Counted from the first letter of the stretch, positions 13,937 through 22,264 are shown. The stretch: DNA of 24,614 bases from CAZFHZ01 sp964519015 (GCA_964519015.1 CAZFHZ010000043.1:1-24614); one strand, 5' to 3'. The notes: generated by a model not told the origin, from the letters alone. Translations and numbers: made by a program.

Positions 13937-16372
13937 CTACTCCTGCCGCAGCGCCTCCACGGGATTCGTGCCCGCCGCCCGCCGGGCGGGGCGGAGGGTG
14001 GCCGCCACCGTCACCCCGAGCATGAGCAGGGCCACTCCGACGAAGGCAACCGGGTCGGTCGCCCCCACATCGAAGAGATAGGCACTGAAGAGTCCGGTTA
14101 CCATCACCGCCAGCCCGAGCCCCACAACCACCCCGACCACCACCAGCTTGAGGCCGTCCCAGAGGATCAGGCGGAGTACCTGTCCCCGCAGCGCCCCCAG
14201 CGCTATCCGGATGCCGACCTCGCGGGTGCGCCGGGCCACATCGAAGGCGATAACCCCGTAGAGACCGGTGGTCCCCAGCAGCAGGGAGAGCAGTCCGAAG
14301 GCGGTCAGCATGGTGGCGATCGCCCGCGGGATGAAGATCATGAGTTCGAAGTGCTCAGGCACGGTGACCAGCGACATGACGGCGATGTGAGGGTCCAGCT
14401 CCCGGATGGTCTCCCGGACCGGTCGCAACAGGCCGGCCCCGTCCACCCGGCTGCGGACCAGCAGGGTGCTGAAGAAGAGGTTGTCCTGCTGGAAGGGGGT
14501 CCAGACATAGCTGCGCGGGTCCTCCCCCAGGGTGCGGTACTTGCCGGCTTCGGCCACCCCCACGATGAGCCGCGGGGGGCCGTCTTCACCATGCAGCCGG
14601 ATCTGGTGGCCGATCGCGCTCTCCCCCGGCCAGAAACGCTCGGCGAAGGTCCGGTTCACGATGACCACCTGCTGGGAGGTGCGGTCGTCGCTGGGCAGGA
14701 AGGCCCGTCCCTCCAGGATGGCGGTGCCCATCGCCCGGAAGTAGTCCTCGTCGACGTTGCCGTAGTCGATCTCGGCCCCATCGGGGCCGACCGGCACCTC
14801 CGAGGAGATCGGGTAGACGTCGGTGGTGCTGATCCCGGCCCCCAGCGGGAGCCGGTCGGCCAGGGAGACGGCCTCGACTCCGGGCAGGGTCAGGAGGCGC
14901 TGCTTGAGCTGGTCGTTGAAGGCGATCGCCTTCGCCTCGTCGTAGCGATCCTCCGGGAGCATGAACATCGCCACGACCCCATCCCGGACGTCGAAGCCGG
15001 CATCGATCCGGCTGGCGTTACCCAGACTGCGCAGGAAGAGACCGGCACTGACCAGCAGGACGCTCGAAACGGCGACCTGGCCGACGACCAGGGCGCTGCG
15101 CAATCCGAACCGGCGGAGCCGGCCGGTCATGGTCCGCCCGGTTCCCTTGATGCTGTCCACCAGGTCGGGACGGGTCGCCTGCACGGCCGGCAGCAAGCCG
15201 AAGACCAGGCCGGTCACTACCGAGATACCGAGGGCGAAGAACAGGGTCGGCCCATCGAGCCCCAGCTTTAAGCTGATCGGGATCGGGATGGGAGGCTGGA
15301 AGGTCTCGATCAGCCGGATGATCCAGAGGGCGAGCAACAAGCCGGCCAGTCCGCCACCGCCGGCCAGCAGGGTGCTCTCGGTCATGAGCTGCCGGACCAG
15401 CCGCCAGCGCCCCGAACCGAGGGCCAGCCGGATGCCGATCTCCTTCTTCCGGGCCGAAGCCCGGGCCAGCAGCAGGTTGGCCAGGTTGGTGCAGGCGATG
15501 AGCAGGACCAATCCCACCATGAACAGCATGAAGATGGTGACCATCTTGATGGGACCGTCGACCAGGGGGAGGATGGAGACGTCCCGGGTCGAGAAGACTT
15601 TGGCACTCCGTTTCTCATTGGTGTCCGGATAGATCTCGGCCAGCCGCTCGGCCACCGACCGGATGGCGGTATCGGCCTGTTCGACGTTCACCCCCTCCTT
15701 GAGCCGGCCCATGATGAAGAGGGAGCGGCCGCCGCGGCTGTCCAGCCGCTCGCCCGATCCCATCAGGTCGGTCTCCTGGTGGATGGGGATCCAGTACTCA
15801 TCGGTCAGGGGGTAGAGTCCGCGGAAGGTCCGCGGTGCCACCCCCACCACGGTGAAGGAGGAACTCCCCAGGGGGATGGTCCGGCCCACGATGCCGGGAT
15901 CGCCGCCGAAGCGATTCTGCCAGGCCTGCCAACCCAGCACGACCACCGGCGAGGCACCCTCCTCGTCATCTGAGGGGAGCAGCAGCCGCCCGAACTCGGG
16001 CCGCAGTCCCAGCACCTGGAAATAGTCCCCGCCGACCATCTCCCCGAAGAGCAGCTCGCTCTCAGTCTCACCCTGGAGGGTCCCCAGGCTCATGTTGTAG
16101 ACGAACATCCCGTCGAAGAGGTCGCGGGTCTCCTCCCGGTAGTCGAGGAAGTCGGGATAGCAGGAGGTGGCCCACTCCAGGTCCTCGTCCCCGGTGTAGA
16201 TATGGACCAGCCGGTTCGGCTCGGAGACCGGCAGTCGGCGCAGGAAGAAGGCGCTGTAGATGCTGAAGATGGCCGTGTTGGCCCCGATCCCCAGGGCGAG
16301 CGAGAGGACGGCGACAGCCGTAAAGCCGGGATTGCGCCGCAGGGCGCGCAGTGCGTAGCGCAGGTCGTGCAT
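13937..16372 (-). CDS. ADOP-type FtsX/MacB-like permease, no prefix domain
   Basis: An 811-residue membrane protein read leftward. It starts HDLRYALRALRRNPGFTAV, followed by TM1 (about 17-44, LGIGANTAIFSIYSAFFLRR). A MacB-type periplasmic domain follows, then three TM helices with the FtsX signature (LIACTNLANLLLARASARKK). A second periplasmic domain and a second FtsX block come next (GLYGVIAFDVARRTREVGIR), ending in NPVEALRQE. This duplicated layout is that of the acidobacterial duplicated orphan permease (ADOP) family, for which no dedicated ATPase is encoded nearby; none is seen here. Such permeases may act with a distant ATPase on envelope lipids, peptides or antibiotics; the substrate is unknown. 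GGGAGAGG precedes the start. It is divergent from a PadR gene. Confidence 0.9.
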   Translation of the reverse strand: MHDLRYALRALRRNPGFTAVAVLSLALGIGANTAIFSIYSAFFLRRLPVSEPNRLVHIYTGDEDLEWATSCYPDFLDYREETRDLFDGMFVYNMSLGTLQGETESELLFGEMVGGDYFQVLGLRPEFGRLLLPSDDEEGASPVVVLGWQAWQNRFGGDPGIVGRTIPLGSSSFTVVGVAPRTFRGLYPLTDEYWIPIHQETDLMGSGERLDSRGGRSLFIMGRLKEGVNVEQADTAIRSVAERLAEIYPDTNEKRSAKVFSTRDVSILPLVDGPIKMVTIFMLFMVGLVLLIACTNLANLLLARASARKKEIGIRLALGSGRWRLVRQLMTESTLLAGGGGLAGLLLALWIIRLIETFQPPIPIPISLKLGLDGPTLFFALGISVVTGLVFGLLPAVQATRPDLVDSIKGTGRTMTGRLRRFGLRSALVVGQVAVSSVLLVSAGLFLRSLGNASRIDAGFDVRDGVVAMFMLPEDRYDEAKAIAFNDQLKQRLLTLPGVEAVSLADRLPLGAGISTTDVYPISSEVPVGPDGAEIDYGNVDEDYFRAMGTAILEGRAFLPSDDRTSQQVVIVNRTFAERFWPGESAIGHQIRLHGEDGPPRLIVGVAEAGKYRTLGEDPRSYVWTPFQQDNLFFSTLLVRSRVDGAGLLRPVRETIRELDPHIAVMSLVTVPEHFELMIFIPRAIATMLTAFGLLSLLLGTTGLYGVIAFDVARRTREVGIRIALGALRGQVLRLILWDGLKLVVVGVVVGLGLAVMVTGLFSAYLFDVGATDPVAFVGVALLMLGVTVAATLRPARRAAGTNPVEALRQE

Positions 16373-16519
16373 GGGACCTCTCCCTCTCGGGTCGGTGTCG
16401 GCGATCGCCTCAGGGTCCCCACGCCCCCCGGCGGTGCTACGTTAGCGGCTGCTCCGGGGTTCCGTCCAGGGGGGACCCCTCTCGGGGGTGATACGGGTGG
16501 AACGCACTATTGTTTCCTG

Positions 16520-16544
16520 TACAATACTGTGAAACATACGTATG
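16520..16544 (+). promoter_or_regulatory. Promoter and operator candidate for the padR-HAAS operon
   Basis: TACAAT at 16520-16525 is a near-consensus -10 in a short AT-rich island, although the -35 is unclear. The perfect palindrome CATACGTATG at 16535-16544 lies just downstream, near the expected transcription start, and is a plausible PadR operator for autoregulation. It also contains the ATG at 16542-16544, which argues that translation starts later. Confidence 0.4.
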
Positions 16545-16601
16545 GTGGATCACGTATCAGACTACCGAATCGTCGATACCCACATCCTCGGGAGGTCCGG
16601 C

Positions 16602-17033
16602 GTGGACCGGGATGAGAAGGAAGAGAAGGGCACAGAGCGGATTCCGGAGGGCGGGGGCGGAGTGGAGGTGGCCGTCCGCAAGTTCCAGAAGGAGCTCAAT
16701 GCCGGGACCGTCGCCCTGGTGCTGCTGGCGGCCATCGAACGGGCGGGGGAGCCCCAGTACGGCTACGATATCGCCCGCGGCCTGGAGACGGCCGGGGGGC
16801 AGGACGGCTCGATCGTCAAGCAGGGGACCCTCTACCCGGTCCTGCGGGCCCTGGAACGGACCGGGCTGCTGCAGAGCCGGATCGGGCCCTCCGACGCGGG
16901 CCCGCCCCGGCGCTACTATGAGATCACCCGCGACGGCCGGCGGACGCTGACCGAATGGCAGGAGCTCTGGCGACGTACTCGCGCATTCGTCGACACCGTG
17001 GTAGAGGGAGGCAGCCGTGTTCGCGAACATTGA
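16602..17033 (+). CDS. PadR-family transcriptional regulator
   Basis: The 143-residue product carries a PadR winged helix at about 22-100: LNAGTVALVLLAAIE, then YGYDIARGLE, then the wing motif GTLYPVLRALERTGLLQS and RRYYEITRDGRRTL. PadR proteins are dimeric repressors that bind palindromic operators and often respond to stress or ligands. The GTG at 16602 with GGGAGG at 16590-16595 is preferred. An in-frame ATG at 16542 would add 20 residues but lies inside the putative operator and has no ribosome binding site. It overlaps the next gene by 17 nt, so the two are an operon, and it is divergent from an ADOP permease that it may also control. Confidence 0.87.
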   Translation: MDRDEKEEKGTERIPEGGGGVEVAVRKFQKELNAGTVALVLLAAIERAGEPQYGYDIARGLETAGGQDGSIVKQGTLYPVLRALERTGLLQSRIGPSDAGPPRRYYEITRDGRRTLTEWQELWRRTRAFVDTVVEGGSRVREH

Positions 17034-17910
17034 GGCCTACCTGGAGGCGCTCCGCCGGGCCCTGACGGGGAGCGATCCCGCCCTCGTCCAGGACGCCCTC
17101 TTCGACGCCGAGGACCATCTGCGCAGTGAGCTGACCCGCCTCCCCGAGCCAGAACGGGAGGGAGCGCTGGATGGGATCGTGGAGCGTTACGGCAGCCCGG
17201 CCGAGATCGCGGAGGCCTACCGGGAGAACGAGGGACGCCTCGGGGATACCCTTCGTCCCGCGGCCCCGCCGGCGGGGCCCCGCACGACCTCCACCCTCGG
17301 TCCCTTCTTCGGGATCGTGGTGGACCCGTACGCCGATCTGGGGCTGTTCTACATGCTCCTCTCCCTGGTGACCGGGATCCTCTACTTCACCTGGACGGTG
17401 ACCGGGGTCTCCCTTTCGGTCGGACTGATCATCCTGATCATCGGGGTCCCCTTCATGCTGCTCTTTTTGGCCGTCACCCGGGTGCTCTCCTATGTGGAGG
17501 GGCGCCTGGTGGAGGCACTGCTGGGAGTGCGCATGCCGCGCCGTCCCCGCTATGAGCCGGGCACCGAGGGCTGGCTGGGACGCGTCAAGTTCTGGCTTCG
17601 GGACGGCCGGACCTGGACCACCTTCCTTTACAACCTCCTCATGCTCCCGCTGGGTATCTTCTACTTCACGGTGGCGGTCACCCTGCTGGCCCTCTCCGTG
17701 GCCCTGGTGGCGGCGCCCTTCGTCGAAGGGATCCTGGGCTACCCGGTGATCCAGCTCAGTTGGTACGACACCTACTACCTGCCGGTCTGGGCCTACCCGC
17801 TCCTGGTGGCGGGGGGGATCCTCCTCGGGGTGCTGACCCTGCACCTGGCCCGCCTGGTGGGGCGCCTGCATGGGCAGCTGGCCAAGGCACTGCTGGTGGC
17901 TGGGGTCTGA
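17017..17910 (+). CDS. HAAS-domain and sensor-domain multipass membrane protein
   Basis: The 297-residue product starts with GTG at 17017 (GGGAGGC just upstream), inside the end of padR. Residues 1-70 are a HAAS-type helical domain (YLEALRRAL ... DAEDHLRSEL ... YGSPAEIAEAYRE), which typically follows PadR regulators and relays their signal to a membrane domain. Residues about 90-297 resemble the PF13796 'putative sensor' module. It has paired TM helices (YMLLSLVTGILYFTWTVTGV, LIILIIGVPFMLLFL, LMLPLGIFYFTVAVTLLAL) and the RLVEALLGVRMP motif found ahead of histidine kinases in actinobacteria. No kinase domain is present, so it may act as a stand-alone membrane sensor or partner for the adjacent PadR or ADOP proteins. 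Confidence 0.82.
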   Translation: MFANIEAYLEALRRALTGSDPALVQDALFDAEDHLRSELTRLPEPEREGALDGIVERYGSPAEIAEAYRENEGRLGDTLRPAAPPAGPRTTSTLGPFFGIVVDPYADLGLFYMLLSLVTGILYFTWTVTGVSLSVGLIILIIGVPFMLLFLAVTRVLSYVEGRLVEALLGVRMPRRPRYEPGTEGWLGRVKFWLRDGRTWTTFLYNLLMLPLGIFYFTVAVTLLALSVALVAAPFVEGILGYPVIQLSWYDTYYLPVWAYPLLVAGGILLGVLTLHLARLVGRLHGQLAKALLVAGV

Positions 17911-17976
17911 TCAGAGCCCGGCCGCCAGCCACCGGAGGTTGACCACCAGGAAACAGACCGCGAAGGCGATCCCCTG
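17911..17976 (-). pseudogene. Possible 3' remnant of a membrane-protein gene
   Basis: On the minus strand, a reading frame ending in TGA at 17913-17911 gives a hydrophobic tail, GIAFAVCFLVVNLRWLAAGL. Nearly all its codons end in G or C. The bias breaks at about 17977, where the sequence becomes AT-rich and the frame soon hits another stop (17992-17994). This looks like the last 22 or so codons of a lost transporter or other membrane protein, with a junction at about 17977. It is too short to assign to a family and could be coincidence. Confidence 0.35.
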
Positions 17977-18046
17977 AATTTGAAAAACCGCTCAACCTTT
18001 CAGCCTCTCCTCTCGTTTATCTAGAGTAGAAGGGGGAGGGGACTTC

Positions 18047-18388
18047 ATGGCCCGTTCGAAACCGGATCTCGTCAAGGGCACCCTCGATATGCTGATCCTG
18101 AAGACCCTGGCTCTTGAGCCGATGCACGGCTGGGGTATCACCCACCGGATCCAGCAGTTGTCGAAGGAGGTGCTCCAGGTCAACCAGGGTTCGCTCTATC
18201 CGGCCCTGCACCGGCTGATGAAGCAGGGCTGGATCCGGTCGGAGTGGCGCACAACCGATAACAACCGGCGGGCCCGCTACTACCTGTTGACCCAGAGCGG
18301 AGAGAAGCAGCTTCGCGACGAGGTTGCGCACTGGATGACCCTGTCGGCCGCCGTGACCGGGATCGTCAGCGCGGCCCGACCCGAGTAA
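18047..18388 (+). CDS. PadR-family transcriptional regulator (ADOP-linked)
   Basis: A compact 113-residue PadR protein, MARSKPDLVKGTLDMLILKT at its start, followed by MHGWGITHRIQ, the recognition/wing region NQGSLYPALHRLMKQGWI and RRARYYLLTQSGEKQL. This short form is the one that regularly precedes ADOP permease genes in Acidobacteriota and Gemmatimonadota. GGGGGAGGGG ahead of the ATG is a strong ribosome binding site. The permease starts 15 nt after the stop codon, so the two form an operon. A short dyad TCTA-GAG-TAGA lies about 20 nt upstream and could be an operator. It probably represses its own operon; the inducer is unknown. Confidence 0.9.
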   Translation: MARSKPDLVKGTLDMLILKTLALEPMHGWGITHRIQQLSKEVLQVNQGSLYPALHRLMKQGWIRSEWRTTDNNRRARYYLLTQSGEKQLRDEVAHWMTLSAAVTGIVSAARPE

Positions 18389-18403
18389 GGCAGGCGGAAA
18401 CTC

Positions 18404-21052
18404 ATGGATCGGATACACGGCCTGCTGCGCTGGGTCTCGACGCTATTCGTCCGACGTCGTTTCGAGACGGAACTGGCCGAGGAACTCGAGACGCACCTGG
18501 AGATGGCCACCGCCGAGAACATCCGCCGGGGGATGGAGCCGGTCGAGGCCCGCCGGGCCGCCCGCCGCGATCTCGGCGGAGTGGAACGGACCCGCGAGCA
18601 GGTACGGGAGAGCGGGCGGATACTGGGTTTGGAGAACCTGATCCGCGACCTCCGTGACGCTCTGCGTTCGCTGGCCCGGAGCCCGCTCTTCACGGTCAGC
18701 CTGGTGCTGACCCTGGGAATCGGGACCGGTTGTGTCATGGCCGTGCTGGGTCTGGCACAGACCGTTCTTCTCCGACCGCTGCCCTTTCCCGATGCCCATG
18801 AGCTCGTCTTCGCGGAGACCACCCTGGGCGGTCAGCCCGCCCGAGGATTCTCCTCAGCTCCCGACTACCTCGATTACCGCGATCAGTGCGAGGGCTTCGC
18901 AGCGCTGTCGGCAATCATGCCCTTTCCGGAAGCCGGTACGGTGACCGGGGGTACGGAACCTGAGCGGATCAGCGGCACGGCGGTCTCGCCCGAGTTTTTC
19001 ACCACGCTGGGTATCCGGCCCCTTCACGGACGGGTCTTCTCGGCGGCCGAGGGGGCCGCCGACGCGCCCGAAGCCGTGATCATCAGTCATGCCTTCTGGA
19101 ACCGATATTTCGCCGCCGACGTCGGGGCGGTAGGAAGCGTCCTGACCCTCGACGGGGTGGGGCGGACGATCGTCGGCGTCATGCCGCCGGAGTTCGAATT
19201 TCGATTCATCGACTTCATAGGCGAATTCGATTACTGGCGGCCGATGCGTCCCGATCGGGATGTCGCCGATCAGCGTGATCGCCACAACTGGTTCCTCATC
19301 GGGCGGATGGCCGACGGATCGACGCTGGCCGGAGTACAGGCCCAGGTCGATGTCATCTCGGCCCGTCTGGCCGAGTCCTACCCGGAGACGAACATCTACG
19401 ATGGCCGGCCGATGGGTCTTCGACTGGTGGGTCTGCACGACTACTTCACCCGGGACTACCGGTCCGGGTTCCTCCTCCTGCTCGTGGCTACGGCCCTGCT
19501 CTTCCTGATCGCCAGCGCCAACGTCACCGGGCTGCTCCTCACCCGGGACCACTCCCGCCGGGAGGAACTGGCTGTGCGCCGTTCCCTGGGCGCCTCCCGG
19601 AGGCGTCTGCTTGCACATCTGTTCGCTGAGCGCATCCTGGCTGCCGTCGCCGCCGGCCTGCTCGGGGCTATCCTCATCCTCTGGTTGCAGCCCCTGATCT
19701 TGCGGTTCTATCCGATCGAGGTCCCCGGAACCGAGCTGTCGGGACTCTCACCGGCGATCGTGCTGGCCACCCTGGTCCTGGCGGTCCTGTCGACGCTCAT
19801 AGCCGGATCCACCTCCGCCCTCCGATGGACGATGGACAGGCCCGTCACTGCGCTCATGACCGGTGGGCCGAGGATCACGGCCGGGCGGTCGGGATTCCGG
19901 CGCGGGTTGATCTTCGCCCAGATCGCCCTGACCGTCACCCTGCTGGTCGGATCGGGACTCCTGCTCCGGAGCCTGGTAGGTCTAATGCGGGTCGAGCTCG
20001 GATTCAACCCGGAGGGCGTACTGACCGCCGAGCTCGAACTGCCCGCTGTCCGATATCCGGATCCGGGCACCCGGGTCGCGTTCTACAACGAGGTGCTCGA
20101 CCGGGTACGGTCCACACCGGGAGTCGAATCCGCCGCCATGATCAACCTGCTGCCGATCCGGGATCCGCGGAACTGGTTCCAGGTCTTCCCCGATGGGAAT
20201 CCCAACGAGAGTCCGGAGATCCTCCTACGTTCGGTCTCACCCGAGTACTTCCGCACCCTGCAGATCCCGGTGCTCCAGGGACGTCCGATCCAGAGCGGGG
20301 ACACCCGGGAGAATCCCCGATGCATCCTCAGCCGGTCCCTGGCCGATCGGCTCTTCCCCGACTCCGATCCCGTCGGCCGCCGGGTCTCCCTCGATTACTT
20401 CGGGCAGCCCCGCCTCATGGAAGTGGTCGGGATCGCCGGGGAGGTGCGGATCGAGGGGCTCACCGCCGGACCCGGAGCGGTTCTCTGGGCGGCCTATCCG
20501 GCGCTCCCCTATACCCGGATGACGATGGTGATCAGAACCTCCGGGGAGGCCTCGTCGGCCGTGACGGCACTCAACGAGGCGGCCTGGGAGCAGGACCGTG
20601 ATATCCCCGTCACCCGGGTGGCGATGATGGAGGATCTGATCTCCGAATCGGTATCGGAACGGCGAACGACGACGATCATCCTGACCATCTATGCCATCAT
20701 CCCGCTCTTTCTGGCCGCGGTCGGCCTGTATGGTCTGCTGGCCTTCATCGTCCGACAGCGTTTCCGCGAGATCGGGATCCGGGTGGCCCTGGGCGCGACT
20801 CCGGGGACGATCATCTCCCTGATCCTGCGGCCGGGATTGGGGCTGGTCGGTCTGGGTCTGCTGGCCGGCTTCAGTGGTGCGCTCGGTGCGACCCAGCTGA
20901 TCCGGAATCAACTCTTCGGGGTGGGACCGACCGATCCGGTCACCTTCATCGCCGTGGGCGTGGGAGTGACGGTTGTCGCGCTGGCCGCCTGCCTGGTCCC
21001 GACCTGGCAGGCGTTGCGGGTAGATCCGAGCACCGCGCTGCGGGTGGAGTAA
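18404..21052 (+). CDS. ADOP-type permease with N-terminal prefix domain
   Basis: The 882-residue product has the ADOP 'permease prefix' domain at about 1-70 (FVRRRFETELAEELETHLEM, then EARRAARRDLGG). The duplicated MacB/FtsX permease follows: TM1 at about 97-125, first periplasmic domain, the FtsX block LLFLIASANVTGLLLTRDHSRREELAVRRSLGAS, second periplasmic domain, and a final block GLYGLLAFIVRQRFREIGIRVALGA ending in DPSTALRVE. No ATPase gene accompanies it. The linked PadR gene and the prefix domain are the standard arrangement of the family. Compared with the ADOP gene at 13937 it keeps the prefix and is read in the opposite direction, so the two are paralogues and not a recent duplication. 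The substrate is unknown. Confidence 0.92.
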   Translation: MDRIHGLLRWVSTLFVRRRFETELAEELETHLEMATAENIRRGMEPVEARRAARRDLGGVERTREQVRESGRILGLENLIRDLRDALRSLARSPLFTVSLVLTLGIGTGCVMAVLGLAQTVLLRPLPFPDAHELVFAETTLGGQPARGFSSAPDYLDYRDQCEGFAALSAIMPFPEAGTVTGGTEPERISGTAVSPEFFTTLGIRPLHGRVFSAAEGAADAPEAVIISHAFWNRYFAADVGAVGSVLTLDGVGRTIVGVMPPEFEFRFIDFIGEFDYWRPMRPDRDVADQRDRHNWFLIGRMADGSTLAGVQAQVDVISARLAESYPETNIYDGRPMGLRLVGLHDYFTRDYRSGFLLLLVATALLFLIASANVTGLLLTRDHSRREELAVRRSLGASRRRLLAHLFAERILAAVAAGLLGAILILWLQPLILRFYPIEVPGTELSGLSPAIVLATLVLAVLSTLIAGSTSALRWTMDRPVTALMTGGPRITAGRSGFRRGLIFAQIALTVTLLVGSGLLLRSLVGLMRVELGFNPEGVLTAELELPAVRYPDPGTRVAFYNEVLDRVRSTPGVESAAMINLLPIRDPRNWFQVFPDGNPNESPEILLRSVSPEYFRTLQIPVLQGRPIQSGDTRENPRCILSRSLADRLFPDSDPVGRRVSLDYFGQPRLMEVVGIAGEVRIEGLTAGPGAVLWAAYPALPYTRMTMVIRTSGEASSAVTALNEAAWEQDRDIPVTRVAMMEDLISESVSERRTTTIILTIYAIIPLFLAAVGLYGLLAFIVRQRFREIGIRVALGATPGTIISLILRPGLGLVGLGLLAGFSGALGATQLIRNQLFGVGPTDPVTFIAVGVGVTVVALAACLVPTWQALRVDPSTALRVE

Positions 21053-21108
21053 GCCGCCGACTCAGGACCCCGCTACCGGCCGCCCGAGGTCGGCCACTTG
21101 GAATCCTG

Positions 21109-21137
21109 TTGTCATTTATTATCATTAATGATAATAT
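21109..21137 (+). promoter_or_regulatory. Promoter with embedded 20-bp palindromic operator (XRE/AbiEii operon)
   Basis: TTGTCA (21109-21114), a 17-nt spacer and TAATAT (21132-21137) make a promoter in an AT-rich island. A perfect palindrome at 21117-21136 (arms TATTATCATT / AATGATAATA) fills the spacer and enters the -10, so an XRE protein bound there would block RNA polymerase. This is the expected layout of toxin-antitoxin autoregulation. Confidence 0.6.
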
Positions 21138-21140
21138 TAT

Positions 21141-21647
21141 ATGGTCATGAAAGGAGTCGAACCCGCCCCCGCGCCGATCGGCGCCCAGATCCGGGACCTC
21201 AGGAAGTCCCATCGCCTGACCCTGCAGGAACTGGCCGACGCGGTGGGTTCCAGCGCCCCGGCCATCCATCGTTACGAGAGCCTCTGGGAGGGTTATACGG
21301 TCCGCACCTTGCGGCGCATCGCCGAGGCCCTGGACGCCGAGCTCGAGGTCAGGCTGCGCCCCCGGGTCCGTGCTCATACCCCTGAGTCGCCGGGTGACCG
21401 ACCGACGGAGCGGGACTTCCTGGAACGGATCCGCAACCTCTTCTGGGATGCGGACCTGACGGCAACCCACCTGGCCGGGAACGCCGTCTGGATCCTCACC
21501 CGCATCCTGAACGAAGGCAGCCTCCCCCAGGTGCGCAGTGCCCTCGCCTACTACGGCCCGGCCCCCTTCCGGGAGGTCCTGGGACGGAGAGACCTCTCGG
21601 CACGAGCCCGTTCGTTCCTGGCCGCTCTCCTGAAGGAGCAGACCTGA
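21141..21647 (+). CDS. XRE-family antitoxin with DUF6922-like C-terminal domain
   Basis: A 168-residue protein. Residues 12-70 are a Cro/CI-type HTH (IGAQIRDLRKSHRLTLQELA, then SSAPAIHRYE). Residues about 93-166 (LFWDADL ... VWILTRILNEGSLPQVRSAL ... REVLGRRDLSARARSFL) resemble the FWD-type DUF6922 domain of small antitoxin-like proteins that precede AbiEii-type nucleotidyltransferases, especially in Bacteroidota. The stop codon overlaps the ATG of the next gene by 1 nt. The role would be antitoxin and autorepressor. The predicted transcription start (about 21144) falls after this ATG, so the second ATG at 21147 may be the true, nearly leaderless start. The DUF match is by recollection, without a search. 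Confidence 0.78.
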   Translation: MVMKGVEPAPAPIGAQIRDLRKSHRLTLQELADAVGSSAPAIHRYESLWEGYTVRTLRRIAEALDAELEVRLRPRVRAHTPESPGDRPTERDFLERIRNLFWDADLTATHLAGNAVWILTRILNEGSLPQVRSALAYYGPAPFREVLGRRDLSARARSFLAALLKEQT

Positions 21648-22264
21648 TGCATCCCAAGGTCCTGAGCGCACGGGCGTGGAAGCTGGTCACCGCCCTCAGC
21701 AGCCGGAAGCTGCTGGAGGGGTGGACCCTCGGCGGCGGGACCGGTCTGGCCCTGCAGTTCGGTCATCGCTTCTCCGAGGATCTGGACTTCTTCCGCTTTC
21801 GACCGTCCGAACTGGACCACCTGCCGGGGCGCCTCTCCGATATCGCTCCGCTCGAGATCCTCGATCGAGACGCCGGAACCCTCCATGTCCGGGTCGGCGG
21901 CACCCGTCTCAGCTTCCTGGGACTCGAGGCGCCTCTGCTCTATCGCGGCCTCGACTACCGGGGCCTCACGGTCGGAGATGTCCGGGACATCGCCTCACTG
22001 AAGCTGGTCGCTCTGGGTGGGCGGGGGAGCCGGAAGGACTTCATCGATCTCTACTTCTACCTGAGGCAGACCCCCGGACTGGACCAGCTCTTCGAGCACC
22101 TGGAACGACGGGATCCGAGGATTGACTGGAACCGGTTCCACCTGCTCAAGAGCCTCACGTATTTCGAGGACGCCGAACTGGAGCCTATGCCGAAGATGCT
22201 CAAGAAGGTGGAATGGACCGAGGTGAAGCGCTTCTTCGAGGCGGTTGCGGTCCGCTACCTGTGA
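21647..22264 (+). CDS. AbiEii/AbiGii-type nucleotidyltransferase toxin
   Basis: This 205-residue protein has the nucleotidyltransferase core of the AbiEii/AbiGii toxin family: GGGTGLAL at 29-36, then HRFSEDLDFF at 40-49, the metal-binding DxD analogue. Downstream are IASLKLVAL (115-123) and the SRKDFIDLY motif (128-136), where an Arg/Lys-Asp pair near a helix completes the active site. AbiEii relatives add nucleotides to tRNA acceptor ends or other targets and stop growth, often upon phage infection. The start codon overlaps the antitoxin stop codon (TGATG), so the pair is translationally coupled. It is shorter than the AbiEii at the right of this region. Its target is unknown. Confidence 0.85.
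   Translation: MHPKVLSARAWKLVTALSSRKLLEGWTLGGGTGLALQFGHRFSEDLDFFRFRPSELDHLPGRLSDIAPLEILDRDAGTLHVRVGGTRLSFLGLEAPLLYRGLDYRGLTVGDVRDIASLKLVALGGRGSRKDFIDLYFYLRQTPGLDQLFEHLERRDPRIDWNRFHLLKSLTYFEDAELEPMPKMLKKVEWTEVKRFFEAVAVRYL

Noticed and set aside
14351..15271. 306-residue plus-strand frame opposite the first ADOP gene
   Set aside because: Composition is typical of a GC-rich antisense shadow, and the ADOP reading frame is continuous with intact membrane segments.
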